Assembly: GCA_039654915.1 (NCBI GenBank)
Contig: CM077593.1
Location: forward strand, 77,232,501 to 77,296,500
Length of the DNA: 64,000 nucleotides
Direction: 5' to 3'
From: Aquilaria yunnanensis
Taxonomy: Eukaryota; Streptophyta; Magnoliopsida; Malvales; Thymelaeaceae
Position numbers and translations under genes: made by a program. The notes beneath the pieces are model-generated. The model saw only the letters and a list, made by a program, of their open reading frames with translations. It was not told where the DNA came from and searched no databases. Position 1 is the stretch's first letter, and the number at the start of each line of letters is the position of its first letter. This document shows, piece by piece, positions 45,472 through 58,735 of the stretch.

Positions 45472-47345
45472 TGCTGCAACGTGTTTTTGGGAGTCACCAC
45501 TAATCGGTTTCACCTAGGTCAATTGGACACCTAAAAATGGTCTACGAGAGTTCGAGGGGTTTGGGACTATGGTTACGCTAAAATAACTTTATTTTAGCGC
45601 CCAAAATTGCCACCTTAGTTTGGCTTTAATTTTTTTTTTGCTTGCTTTAAATATTTTCAATCAATATCCAAACCATGGATTCTAACCGAACCACCTGGAT
45701 ATGGATTTCTAAACTTTACTATTTGATTTTTATTTATTTTATGAATATTTGATATTTCCAAACCATAGATCCTATCGACCACCCGTATATGGATGTTAAG
45801 CTTAATGTATTTTTATTGAAAATTTTAGATAATTGTTCATCCAAACCATGGATCCTATCAAATCAGCCGGATATAGATCTTGTAATTTACTACCATCCTA
45901 AATTTTTCCTAGAATTTTCATTAAGACCCACATAGAATTGAATTTCTTATATGTGATCCTTTAGATGCATTATGTAAACATGAATTTTAAACTTATCCTA
46001 ACTATAAAGAATTAAAATCAATAAATAAGTAAAATTTTGACCTAACCTAAACATGCAATTTTATATTAATTACCAAACTAATTCATGGTCCAAAATAATA
46101 AAACGAGTAATCAAAAAAAGGAACCAAACAAGGAACAAGAACAATGCTGTCAGTGATTGATTTGTGAAATAGAAAACAATTGGATACTCAATTAAACAAA
46201 ACAGAGAGAAGAAGGGCTAAACAAGTGTTGTACCAAAACGGAAGCCTTTCTAGGTCAGACCAGGTCGGGTACAGGTTCTGAAAGCGGGTTGCGATTGAAT
46301 TCACTCTCGATTCTCCATTTTTCGGCGAAGGCGGGGTCATCATTGGCCTGGGCTATGCTCGGTGGTTATGAAATGACCACAGGAGTAGGGAACGATGGCT
46401 GGAGACGACGGAGGTGGGAGAACTGAAGAGGCGGGTCGCGATGAGGGTGGCGGAACTCTTCGCTTTTCTCATCTGGCACGGCACAGACACTAGTGGGGAA
46501 CACTTGGGTGTGGGGCGTGGCTAATGGTGGCTAGAACAGCAGATAAGAGCAGCGGCTGGAGCGTTGACATGTGGTTGGAGTGGTTGACGGAGACGAATCG
46601 TGACAAGGGGGCGTCGGCAGTCGCTGGGGGAAATTTTTAGGGTTTCTGGGAGGCAGAGTGGTGAGAGCAGGGACTTACGCCGCTATTTTTTCCTTTTTTT
46701 CACCTAGGAGCTTAGGGTTTCGATTTTTCCTCTCCCTTTCTGCCCAAATGTGACTTATATTTATACTAGAGGAGGTTTAAAATGTGATTAACAAGTTTTT
46801 CAGAGTTTAAACTTCATCCAAATCAAATTAGAAGAAGTTTGAGTGAATTAAGATATAATCTGGTAAAATTACTATTTTAAGTCCAATAAAACTCTCAAGC
46901 TGCTGAGTTAGCCCCATATTTTGTGAGAAATTCAATTTGACCCAAAACTTCCAAGATTTCTCAAATTAGCCCAAAACTTTGCAAAAAAAAACTAGATTTT
47001 CCCAGAATTTCCTAAAATCTCCAAATTTAGCTCAAACTCTCTAAAATTGATAGATTTGCCCCAAATTTCCAATTTTTCCTAAAACTTTCTAAGAAACGTC
47101 GGCTTCCACCCAAACTTTTTCTTTTTGCCAAAATTGACCGTGCAAAACCTTTAGGACTTCAAATTAGTACCTAAACTAAATTAATTCCTATTCCTACCCT
47201 AGATAAACTGTTTAAACACCAAAAAAGTCAACAACACCTGAAAAGACCAAACTGCCCCTGTAAAACCAAAATGCTCCTAAACTAATTTTTTTCTAATCTA
47301 GAACTTAAGAAAAAATCAGTGCCCAGACAAAATTGGGTGTCAACA
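45472..47345 (-). mobile_element. LTR 3, outer 5' LTR of the minus-strand Tat array
   Basis: 1874 bp, starting TGTTGACACCC on the - strand. Unlike LTRs 1 and 2 there is no polypurine tract on its right; instead GTCGGCATAGC begins a satellite-like repeat, so this is the true outer end of the array. The predicted target duplicate is GTCGG (47346-47350), whose partner is outside the window. Confidence 0.9.
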
Positions 47346-49460
47346 GTCGGCATAGCTTTCGGTTGTTTGATCATTCTTTTCCAACTTCAATAGTACCATT
47401 TGACTGTTATTTTTAGTTAGTATTTTTTTGTTCAACATTTTCTCGTTTTGTTCTCCCGTAAACAGCAAGTCTCACAAAATCGATCGCGCCAAACACAGAT
47501 TACAGAGCAAGACCCAATTTCGGATTCCAGGTAGCTCGCTCCTTTTTTTTTTGCTTTCTTTTCTATTTCATTGTCTGGATTCGGAGGTTTTGTTGTTCTA
47601 GGAAAATTTATTGTCACGATGCTCTTGGTCGCCATAGCTTTTGGTTGTTAGATCCTTCTTTTCCAACTTCAATAGTACCATTGGACTGTTATTTTTAGTT
47701 AGTATTTTCCTATTCAACATTTTCTCATTTTTGTTCTCCCAGAAGTAGCAGATCCCATAAAATTGATCACGCCAAACACAAACTGCTGAGCAAGACCCGA
47801 TTTCGAATTCCAAGTAGGTCGCTCTTGTTTTTTTTTTTCACTTTTCTTTCTATTTCATTGTCTGGATTTGGAGGTTTTGTTGTTCTAATAAAAATTGTTG
47901 TCACGATGCTCTTTGTCGCCACAGCTTTGGGTTGTTTGATCCTTCTTTTCCAATTTCAATGGTACCATTTGACTGTTATTTTTAGGTAGTATTTTTTTGC
48001 TCAACATTTTCTCATTTTGTTATCCTGGAAGCAGCAGGTCTTGCGAAATCGATCATGCCAAAGACAAACTGTGGTGTAAGACCCAATTTCAGATTCCAAG
48101 TAGCTCACTCCTTTTTCTTTTTTTGCTTTCCTTTCTATTTCATTGTCTAGATTCGGAGGTCTTGTTGTTCTAGTAAAAGTTATTTTCGTGATGCTCTTGG
48201 TCGCCATAGCTTTTGGTTGTTAGATCCTTCATTTCCAACTTCAATAGTACCATTGGACTGTTATTTTAAGTTAATATTTTCCTGTTCAACATTTTCTCAT
48301 TTTTCTTATCCCGGAATCAGCAAATCTCGCAAAATCGATCGCGCAAAACACAAACTGCCGAGCAAGACCCGATTTCAAATTCTAGGTAGCTAGCTTCTGT
48401 TTTTTTTTTTTTTGCTTTTCTCTGTATTTCATTGTCTGGATTTGGAGGTTTTATTTTTCTAATAAAAATTGTTGTTGCGATGCTCTTGGTCGCCATAGCT
48501 TTCGGTTGTTTGATCCTTCTTTTCCAACTTCAATAGTACCATTTGACTGTTATTTTTAGTTAGTATTTTTCTGTTCAACATTTTGTTGTTTTGTTATCCT
48601 AGAAGCAACAGGTCTCGCAAAATCAATCGCGCTAAACACAAACTGCAGAGCGAGACCTGATTTCGAATTCCGGGTAGCTCACTCTTTTTTCTTTTCTTTG
48701 CTTTCCTTTGTATTTCATTGTCTGGATTTGGAGGTTTTGTTGTTGTAGTAAAAATTATTTTCGCGATGCTTTTGGTTGTTAGATCCTTCATTTCCAACTT
48801 CAGTAGTACCATTGGACTGTTATTTTTAGTTAGTATTTTCCTATTCAACATTTTCTCATTTTTGTTATCCTGAAAGCAATAGATCTCGCCAAATCGATCA
48901 CACCAAACACAAACTACCCAGCAAGACCTGATTTCGATTTCTAGGTAGCTCGCTCCTTTTTTTTTTTGTTTTTTTGCTTTTCTTTGTACTTCATTGTGTG
49001 GATTTGGAGGTTTTGTTGTCCTGGTAAAAACTATTCTTGTGATGCTCTTGGTAGACATAGCTTTCGGTTGTTAGATCCCTTATTTTCCCCGTTCAATAGT
49101 TCCATTTTGCTGTTATTTTTAGTTAGTATTTTCCTATTCAACATTTTCTCATTTTTGTTATCCAAGTAGCAGCAGATCTTGCAAAATCGATCGCATCAAA
49201 TAGAAACTACAGAGCAAGACCCAATTTCGAATTCCAGGTAACTCGCTTCCTGTTTTTTTTTTTTTGCTTTTCTTTGTGTTTCATTGTTTGGATTCGGAGG
49301 TTATGTTATTCTAGTAAAAGTTCTTTTCATGATACTCTTGGTTACTATAGCTTTTAGTTGTTAGATCCTTCTTTTCCAACTTCAATAGTACAATTTGGCT
49401 ATTATTTGTAGTTAGTATTTTCCTGTTCAACATTTGCTCAGTTTTATTACAATACTTGAA
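47346..49460. repeat. Tandem repeat, ~287 bp x about 7.4
   Basis: CATAGCTTTCGGTTGTT-type blocks recur at 47351, 47633, 47920, 48205, 48494, (48768), 49056 and 49347, spacings 282-291. Each unit has a T-tract, AAATCGATCGCGCCAAACAC, GAGCAAGACCCAATTTC and CATTGTCTGGATTCGGAGG. On the - strand units read MATKSI...TTKPPNPDNEI...GASYLESEIGSC with stops in most copies. The array was the target of the Tat insertion, so more units are expected on its far side. Confidence 0.88.
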
Positions 49461-50934
49461 GGAACTAGAATTTTATTGTGATTATTTCCCTGAACAAAGC
49501 ATGCTTGAACTAGTCCTTATTGACATAAAGTAGTCTAGTATCACTAATTTTGTGTCTTCTTTTGTGCGTATTGAACCTGTGGTTAGGTGACTGTCGTGCC
49601 CTTGTACCTAGACTGTACCATTTTAAAATTTGGAAGCCTTTATAGAAAAAATTAGTGTTTTGAAGGGTTGAATTCAGAGATTTTGTGAATACTTATGTCT
49701 AAAGTGAAGTGCTGCTAGTATTCATTTTCTCCTTATATGATAATGAAGTTTAGTTGGCAACTTTGTGCCTACTTATATATTTTTCCTATGAGTATATATA
49801 TTTAGCCTAGATTAAGGATACAAAGTTTCTTTGTTAATTTATTGATGGCTCACTGGCGAAAGGGAACTACAAAAATAACTAGGACACCTTCGAAAAAATT
49901 TAGGACCAAAACTGAGTTTGTCTTGCTAGATATTTGGTGCTGGTATTTGAGCTGCTCTTTTTCTTTTCTTCTCTTTTGCTATGTTTTGGTTGCTAAATTT
50001 GTTTGCTCTTGGCTTTGTGTATATGGTTAAGGTGCTGGTGTTTGAAATACTTTGCTCCTTATGTGTACTATTTTTTTTTTGTTACACAGAATTTAATACA
50101 ATCTATTACAAGAGTAGAGATCAGAGTGAACAATCCTACTCGAGCAAGGTTTGCTGCATGAATTTTGGAGGACCTCGATTATAATTAACCGACCTCTAAA
50201 TGCTTGTGTTATGTAGAGTGCTGTGCGACTTTCCAAACTCTAACGTTGCCTATGAGTGTTCCTTTGAATCACTGTTTTGCGGGCTAATAGGGGACAAATA
50301 GAAGTAGTACTTTTGTTCTTTAGTGCTGGCAGAAGTTCATTAATTGACTCAAGAGTGAAGAGTACAACGCTAGCGTAGATGGTTTCTTGTAACGACATTT
50401 CAAAATTATTGCAATTCAAGTCCTTGTATGTCTTAGATTTTATGTTTAAGTCCTCATGTGTTTCTATCGTTGTAATTAAGTATCTTATTGGATGTATGCC
50501 TGCACTATGTTGCGGAGTATGCACTAATGATGCATAAAGAGTTATAATTACTTGAAAGTTCTAATGCAGCATAAGCTATGGCATCATGAACTAAAATTAC
50601 CGAAAGCCTCAAAAGTTGGAATAAGACTAGATTGCAGACTACTTGAGGCAGCATCATGAACTATTTTGATAACTTTTTTATGTTTAAGTCTCCCTTCTCA
50701 TGCTTTTTTCCTCATTAGATCTAAGTCCGCCTTTAGATCATCAAGTGGTGAAGCTCCAGCATCAAAGTTGACCTTGGAAAGTGCAGTTTTTATCTGACAC
50801 TACATCTTGGTCTTGTGAGGAAGGAGGAATTCCATTAGAAGTTGCTTCCTACCTCTGTTTAATGCATTTCACAAGCCATTTTAGTCAAGGATGAAACAAA
50901 TGGTTTTTGATAGTTTATCCAACAATATAGTGTG
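49461..50934. other. Unassigned sequence, no gene recognised
   Basis: About 1.5 kb of ordinary plant non-coding sequence. A T-rich run ending in TTACACAG at 50075-50090 looks like a splice acceptor but no matching exon can be supported. This could be host intron or decayed repeat. Confidence 0.45.
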
Positions 50935-52660
50935 CGGCTAAGCCTATGCGCATACATTTCAGTCCTTTGGAACTTGTCCTTTGCCTTGTCTTTAAACTAT
51001 ATGGCAAAGCCTTGTCAACTAGTAAGCATTGCTTACTAGTCTAACTAGTGAAATTCATCCCTAGTTGAACCTTCTTTATGTTGTACAAAGGTATTATTGT
51101 TGAACATGAGTTCACTAGGTTCCAAAGAACCTACTTGAGTGCACTAAGGTTTTACATTAGTACCTTAAGTCCTAAGACTTAACTTGCTCACCAATGGTCA
51201 TTAAAGCTTTCACTCGTATGCTAGCACTCGTTGCCATTAAATATTTCACCAACATCGAGACCCCAACTCACACCACACCACTTGATATAAATTCTAGCAT
51301 ATTGTGAGGCACTTGGATGCACTAAGGTAATTCTTACTGCCCTTTATCCTAAAGCCTCCCAAGGTACCCCATAGCTTCCATTGTAGCTTCTTACTTGACC
51401 TAGAAAGCCCTTAGTCAAGACAGGTGTCAAAGCCGTGTCTTCAAAACCCAAAGCTATGTCTTTAACTGGAGGTCTTAAGAGTGCTTGGGCTGACAATACC
51501 AAAGTTGCATCGTCAAAGCCAGCAGACACATCTCGGGTGCTCAAACCTGCATCTTCATAAGCCAAGGACGTGTCTCTAACTAGGCATAGAATAGTACTGA
51601 TTTTGCGAGCCAAAAGCTACATTCTTGAGGGCTGGTGTTGCATCTCTAGGGTCTCTAAGCCCCCTATGAGCCCAAAGCTACATCTTTCACTTTTCAAGGA
51701 TGTGTTCTTGCCTATGAATACCTATTTTGCTGATTTTTAAGAGCATGAGGTTGCATCCTTGACTTGCCAAAGATGCATCTCTGGTTGACTCAGGCTACAT
51801 GTTGGTTCTTAGTGCTCTAGATTGTATACAAGCTCTCCATGCCCCTTAGCTATATTAGGGACCTTACCCCATGGCCAAAACTTTGTAAGCCCACAATCAC
51901 TAGGCCATAACAGGCCCTTAGAACCAAGTCCCTTATGCTTACAAGCCTCACAAAAGCCAATAAATAAACACAGTCCACCATAACTCCGTTACCCTTAATT
52001 AATGCCATTGTTAATTCTACTTGTTTCCAACAATCAAACACACTTAAATAGCATTAATTGAACATGGAACCCTAAATCCCTTACCTTAATTTTAAGTAAC
52101 AAGCAAGGATCATGCAATTCTTCACCAAGAGTAAGGTTCCTCTAAGATTTACCAAGATTCCAAGCAATCCAAGGCAAATGACACCAAATTAACACATACT
52201 AAACAAAACCCATACCCTGAAACCTCAAACAAACAAGAAATCATCAAGAATTCTTGGTTACCTTCACATAAAACTAGTCCATGTAAGAAGAATGTGATTC
52301 CAAGCTTGAAAAGCACAAAATCTTCTTGAATCAGGTGACCTAAAGCTTATATACCCTTTGAGTCTTCAAATTCTACCAATCTTTGATTTTGTGCAAGAAT
52401 TGAGGCAGAAATGGAGGGAGCAAGCTTGGACTCGGGTTTATAAGTTGAAATGAACAAGCGTGATTGCCAAGAACTAACTTTACCATGTTTGAAACCAATA
52501 AACAACCAAGCCACCAAACTTTTTTAAAAGTGACAAAAAGCCCTCTTTGCCAAATAGTAACAAAAATGAATACTTCATCGAACCATGCATACTTAGGCTA
52601 ATTTTTGGGTTTTAAGTAAGTTTTGGGTTTTTAAACATATTTTTGACTCTTGGGACTTGG
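50935..52660 (-). mobile_element. Truncated Tekay/Del LTR (left copy)
   Basis: Matches 60735-62470 of the LTR at 59986-62664 (for example GTGAAATTCATC...TAGTTGAA and GGTTCCAAAGAA...CACTTGAGTGCACTAA). Both LTR ends are missing: the left starts near 50935 and the right joins pol directly near 52660. Confidence 0.75.
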
Positions 52661-53438
52661 CCTCTCCTCGTAGATCAAGTCCTCCTAGATGGGAACCACT
52701 GATGGGTTAATTATTTGTCTCGGATCAACTATGCACTTTCTTTGAAGATTAAAATGGAACACATTGTGCACTTTGGATAAGTTACGCAGTAATGCCAACC
52801 GATATGCAACTTTTGCCACTTTCTCCAAGATGTCATAAGGTCCAATGTACTTAGGGGCCAACTTACCTCTCTGCCCGAACTGGACTACTCCTTTCATAAG
52901 AGATACTTTGACAAGTACTTTATCACCAACTTCAAAACTCAAATCTCATCTCCTTAAATTTACATACTTAGTATATTAGTCATTTGTTGTTCTAATCCAT
53001 TTCTTGATGAATCTAATCTTAGCTATGATGTCAATTGTGATCTCAAGACCGATGATTATGCTATCTGAAGGTCAGCCTAACAATGGGGCATCATGCATTG
53101 CATACCATACAATGCCTCATATGGTGCCATATCTATAACAGTTTGATGACTGTTATTGTAAACAAACTCAATGAGTGGTAATTGTTGGTCCCAATAACCT
53201 CTAAAGTCTATGACACACATATGTAACATATCCTCCAATGTTTGTATCACTCTATGGAAGGCAATACTGAGACTAAGCTTACTTCCTAATGGCTCTTTGA
53301 AAGCATTCCAAAACTTTGATACAAATCGATTATCCCTATCAGATATAATATGATCTAGTAAGCTATGCAAATTCATGATCTCCTTCATATACAACTAAGC
53401 CAACCTTTCTAATGTATAGGTAATCTTTATGGGTATAA
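52661..53438 (-). pseudogene. Tekay/Del integrase, C-terminal part
   Basis: Reading left: LYMKEIMNLHSLLDHIISDR and DRDNRFVSKFWNAF (53077-53394) of the D-D-E core, then VIDMAPYEALYGMQC, then VGDKVLVKVSLMKGVV and LAPKYIGPYDILEKV with LHNVFH-like HNVFHFNLQ (52685-52942). After EDLIYEERP the chromodomain expected next is absent because of a deletion into the LTR. The frame is shifted between blocks. Confidence 0.85.
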
Positions 53439-56159
53439 TGACACAGCCCCTTGTGGGCTGCCTAGGTAGCCTATGGGAACTTGTCCCACAATAGTCAAAA
53501 TTGGCTAATTGATTACATGCACACTATTTAAAACCTTTGTGCTTCTAGTTTTTTAATCCTACTATGCAATCATGCATGAGTATGTGCTTTGAATTGAATG
53601 GTGAAACAAGTATAAAAAAGATGAAACATTGTCATGGAATTTCATTAAATCAAACATCAAAACTGTTAAAGCATACAAAGCATTTATGTGGTTAACTACA
53701 CATAATCAATCATGTGTGAACATCCAAGAAAAAGCAAAGCATGCTCACACCCAAGAGCAACTCTAGAGTAGACTACTTATACATGAACATTGGAGGCAAA
53801 CTAGTGAATGAGAACTATATACTAAACAATACTACTGAGATCTATAACTAAGCTTCCACCTTAGAGCAACTCCTGGTGGCAAGCTCTAAAGCCTTTCATT
53901 GTGCTTCACTAGCCTCTACCAGCCAAAAAGATGACTATAGTTAGTACCATAACTTAACCAACAAACAAACCATAAACTAGAATCATAAAGATTCAAATAA
54001 ACCATATACTTGCTTATGAGCTTAGCTCGACAACCCTCAATGGTTGTCGGCTCTACAGACCCAAAATTTGCACAACAAAAGCTAAGGGAGTGAGAATCAA
54101 AGATTCTCAATAAGGGATCCTTCAACCTACAAGAAAAATACTGAGGACACTCACATATATATAATACATGAAGTCTACTGCACACTTGCAGTCTGAGGGC
54201 TAACATATGTACATATATTTGAGTCCCTTGGGACCCTTCTTTTTCTTAGTCCTCTCACAGGCTTCATTTTGTGCCTAGCAAGTTCTAGCCCCTAACTAGC
54301 TCCTAGTAAATCTTAGCTTACCGACATAGTAACTTTACCCTTCCCTTGGTTGTTGTGCAAGTGAACATGGTGGATGCACCTTACCTGAGTTCCAAGGAAG
54401 TCACTAGGCGTATAAGCCTCCACATAGTGCCTCAAGTCCTTAGACTTGCCTAGGTCACTTGTGTACTAAGCTTCCACCTCCAAACCTTGCCAAAATTGCA
54501 CTAGGTTCTCACTTGTGCCTCAAGTAATCTTGCGTAGGCTACAAGTGCACTAAACCTTCGTTCAAGGCATATACCTATCCACCATTGCTAGGTTCCCCCT
54601 AGTGGAGTGGCAATGCTCATGGTTGGACTCATAAATTCTAGGTTCCATTGGACCCTCCAAGGTGCATTAAGGTTTCCAAATCAGGACCTCAAATCCAAAG
54701 GTTGAACGAGGCTCCAGATGGTACTAAACCTTTCACCTAACTAATGGTGCTCTAATATGGCCAAGTATCCGATCACATTGTGTGAAAGAACCATTAAACC
54801 TGGCCTAAATCATGCTTGGGAAAAGCATGATAAAGCTATCCATTCCTCTTAGCTTCATGTAAAAACTTGAATCACCTCAATTGTACACTTGGATGAAAAG
54901 TTATGGCAGAAACATTACAGCATGTCAATGCCGTCGAGTGTTGGTGCCTACCTAGGACCCCATTTGGAATCCAACGAAAATAACCATTTTTCCTTGGATT
55001 CCAAATGGGGTCCTGGGTGCTACAGCCCTACATGGTGCCTAGGTGCCAAGGACATGCGGCCTTTTGGCACTATAGTCCCATGTGGAGCCTAGGCGCCAAG
55101 GCCCTGTGTCCTGAATCCAAGAAAAAACCTCTTAAGCCTCTTTGGAGGCCTCCATGCCTCGCCAAACCTCCATGGAACAACTACAAGTTATTTTAACCTA
55201 CAAACCACATACACTAGGCCACAATGCATCATTTTTCTCAAGCTCTTGGTGCCTGATAACACCATAGTAAGCTTGAATTTGTCACAAGTCCACCATGTGC
55301 ATCATCATCCACCAATCACTACCATTCATAAAACTACTTGGATTCTACCACAATCAAGCTATGAATGGCATAAAAAAAGCATGAAATCATAAATCCCTTA
55401 CCTTAATTATCCTTGAATTAGCTCACTCAAGCAACCACAAACCAAGAACTTCAACTTTAAAGGTTCCATTAAGGTTTCCTAGGTTCCAAAGCAATACAAG
55501 GTTCATGGCACTATATTCAAGCAATCCAAGCAAAACCCAAACTTCAATTAACTCAAGAAACATGAAAACAATATGGGCAAGAGGTTACCTCATGCACACA
55601 AGTTTGCCCAAGCCAAAAAAATGCCACCAAGCTCCAAAACTAAGAAAACAAGTGCAAAGCAAGCATTCCTTCACTTGGGTACCAGGAAAGCCTTCCAATT
55701 TTATCTAGAAATCATTGGTTTGTAAAGATTTGAGGAGGAGATGAAAGGAGAAAGAGAGAGCTACCAATTTTGGAGCCAAAATGGAATGAATAGTGGCAGC
55801 CCATTTCTTCGAATAAGTTTAATAACCAACAAACAACCTCATCCCCAATCTTTTATAAGTTTTGCAAATTTACCCCACATTCAAATGGTAACTAGGTAAA
55901 TAAAACTTTAGCAAACCTTGCTCAATTAAGCTTTAGGTTTTAGAAACATCATTTTTAGTCCCAATATATCTCTTGACAATTTGAGGTGCAAAATTACCAT
56001 TTTGCCCTCGGGCAAACCTAGTGCCATAAACCACTCAAAACCAACTAACCCTTTAATAACTTATTTGATTTGGCTAATTAACATTTAATTAAGGTATTTA
56101 AGCTAAGGATTTATGAACTTACCTCACTCACCGAGCATTCCACTAGCAGGGCTATAACA
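53439..56159 (-). mobile_element. Solo LTR, Tekay-type, 2721 bp, inside integrase
   Basis: Flanked by TATAA at 53434-53438 and 56160-56164. On the - strand it starts TGTTATAGCCCTGC and ends GGCTGTGTCA, the same termini as the LTR at 59986-62664 but well diverged inside. Joining its flanks restores the integrase reading VVVNKVTKSVHLIPIKITYT-like sequence, so the insertion is precise. Confidence 0.92.
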
Positions 56160-57290
56160 TATAAGGTGCACCGACTTGGTCACTTTATTGACCACCACCC
56201 ATACCAAGTCATGTTGGCTCTAGGTATTTGCTAACCCAACTAGTATTTCCATCATAATTGATTGCCATTTCCTCTCCGATCATTGTAAACTTTAGAGAGT
56301 ACCTACAAGCTTCTGATGCTTGGCTTTTACCATTTGGTATGTCAAACACTTAGTGACATGTTCAGGAACAATCTTTTTGAGTCTCGATCATCAAAAGTGT
56401 GTCCTCAAGTCATGGTACTTCTTGCTAACATTAGGATGAATATTTAGCCTAACACTACATGCCTTCTATAAGACTTGTTGCCTAAAACCTTCCACATTTG
56501 GCACACAGAGTCAATCTTCATGGTGTAGCATTCCATCCTTGTACCATAACTCTTTCATCATGGCACCAAGCTTCTCTTCACTCAAAATTTTTCTTAATAA
56601 TAGATCCTTATTTTGACCTTCTTTGACCTTAGCCGGCCAGGCAAACTAAATCTCCAAAGCGTAGACTAGGGACCTTTCTCAGTCTTGCGAAAGCTTGTGT
56701 AAAGCCAAAAAATAATCCCTCAGTGTTCCTCTCGAGGAGCTTGTAGCCTAGTCCTTAGATAGGACTACTCCCTCAGACTTCTAACTTAGTGAATCAACTA
56801 CCACATTTCCCTTGCTAGAGCAATGCTCAATCAAACAATCAAATTCTTTTATGTGCTTAATCTATCATTGTTGCTTCATGTTTAGCTCATTCTGAGTGAA
56901 CTAGTATTTTAGACTTTTATGGTTGGCAAAAATCCAAAATGATCTCCCCATCAAGTAGTGCCTCCAAAGCTTAAGTATGAAGACTACCACCACTAGCTCA
57001 AGGTCATGAACTGGGTAGTTCAACTCATTAGGCCTTAACTGTCTTGAGCAATATGCAATCACCCAATTTTCTTGCATCAACACACATCCCAAACAAGGGC
57101 CTGATGCATCTATATACACTGTAAAGGCCCTATTCAGGTTTGGCAAGATGAGTATCAATGCGGTCATCAACCTCTTCTTTAGCTTCATGTAAACATCTTT
57201 ACACTTTGGCACCCAATCAAACTTTTGAGCAGTCAAGGCTATCAATAGTGCCATTATCACATAGAATTTCTCTATAAACCTTGTATAGTA
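56160..57290 (-). pseudogene. Tekay/Del RNase H and integrase N part
   Basis: The frame 56901-57260 shows RNase H blocks [40 protein letters not shown] and a [17 protein letters not shown] block, ending ANHKSLKY. Below 56900 the frame is broken; the integrase zinc-binding part is not clearly readable before the solo LTR. Confidence 0.82.
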
Positions 57291-58110
57291 AAATGCCCTG
57301 CCCAGAAAGCTCTATATTTCTGTAACTGTAGTTGGCTTCTTTTACTCGACTATTGCCTGAACCTTCTCAGGGTTAACCGATAAGCCTTGAGCACTTTTGA
57401 TGTGTCCCAAAACCTATATCCTTTCAAAGCAAAACTCACACTTAGAAAACTTTGCATAGCCCTGATTGTCCTTCAGCACTTGCAAAACTATCCTAAGGTG
57501 CTCCTCATGCTCCAAGGCAGACTATAAGTACACCAAGATATCATCTATAAAGACTTCAAAAAACTGATCTAAGAATGGTCTGAAGATCACATTCATGGCA
57601 TCCATGAATACTGCCAGGGCATTGGTCACACTGAACAACTTAATTGTATACTTGTAATGCCTGTATCTTATCCTGAAGGTGGTCTTTGGGATATTTTCCA
57701 CCTTAGCTCTGATCTAGAAGTATCCAGACTAGAGGTCAATCCTAGAGAACAATTTCGCTCCCCTCAAGCTGTCAAATAGATTATTAAGCCTAGAAAGTAG
57801 ATACTTATTCTTGACTATTACTACATTCAACTTTTTGTAGTCGATGCGCAGTCTCAAAGTCCTGTCTTTTTTCTTCATAAGCAACAATAGGCCTCCCCAC
57901 AGTGATACACTAGGACTTATAAAGCCTCAATCTAGTAGCTCTTCCAACTACTTTTTCAGCTCATCCATTTCAAGAGCCGACATTCGATAAGGAGGTATTA
58001 AAATTGGTTCTACTCTAAGCTGGAAGTAAATGGAAAACTCAGTATTTTCCTTGGGTGGTAACCTAGGCAATTCCAATAGGAACACCTTGGGAAATTCATT
58101 GGCTGTGGGA
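57291..58110 (-). pseudogene. Tekay/Del reverse transcriptase, decayed
   Basis: On the - strand the catalytic FIDDILVY lies near 57525-57550, followed by [15 protein letters not shown] and [13 protein letters not shown], then a VLGH block and [16 protein letters not shown]. Upstream, stop codons interrupt the palm and fingers. Typical order and wording of a chromovirus RT. Confidence 0.8.
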
Positions 58111-58735
58111 ATTTCATTAAGTTCCTCTTTTATGCCACCCCATTCAAAGAATAAAAATCCTCTTCATCAACTGTGGTGATGGAATCCATGAGTCTAAGGG
58201 GCAAACTCTTTGCACTCATCGCTAACCCTCCAGTGTAAGTCACTTTAGCTCCTTGAGCATCTGTAATGTCGACTAAATGACTAGCACAATCAATTTGCAC
58301 CTTGTTCTTACTTAGCCAAGCGATTCCCAACTCTAGGTCATAAGACTTCAGGTCTAAAACTCATAACTCACAAGCAAAGACATGGTTCCCTAACTGCAAG
58401 GGGTACCTAGTAGCCAACTCATTGGTCACAATAAAAATCCTCCATGCAGTTCTAACAAGTTTCAACTCATCAGATATATCATGCTACAATTTCAATCTAT
58501 ATACCAAGGCAGAAAATATCACAAAAAGAGTAACACTAGTATTAAATAGTACTCTAACACTACCATTCTGAAATGTAAAGTTACCTCGAATAGAAGTTGG
58601 CTTTCCGATCACTTGACTAGCCAAGGTGAAGACCCTCGGCTGAATTGCTGCTACAGGTACACCAGGTTGATGTCCTATGGCAAGGGGTATAGGGGGCGGA
58701 TTTCTAGGCGTACCCAACAAGGGTTAAGCCTGTGG
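58111..58735 (-). pseudogene. Tekay/Del protease, decayed
   Basis: VRVLFNTSVTLFVIFSALVY (58484-58720) stands where VLFDSGATHSFIS is usual, so the catalytic aspartate is lost (D to N). GIAWLSKNKVQIDC at 58290-58330 is the end of the protease region. Confidence 0.72.

Noticed and set aside
49842..50184. Possible small host exons
   Set aside because: Hydrophobic low-complexity frames with no start context or homology that I recognise; only a splice-acceptor-like run is visible.
54889..55708. Short + strand frames in the solo LTR
   Set aside because: They lie wholly in LTR sequence and are not open in the related LTR at 59986-62664.
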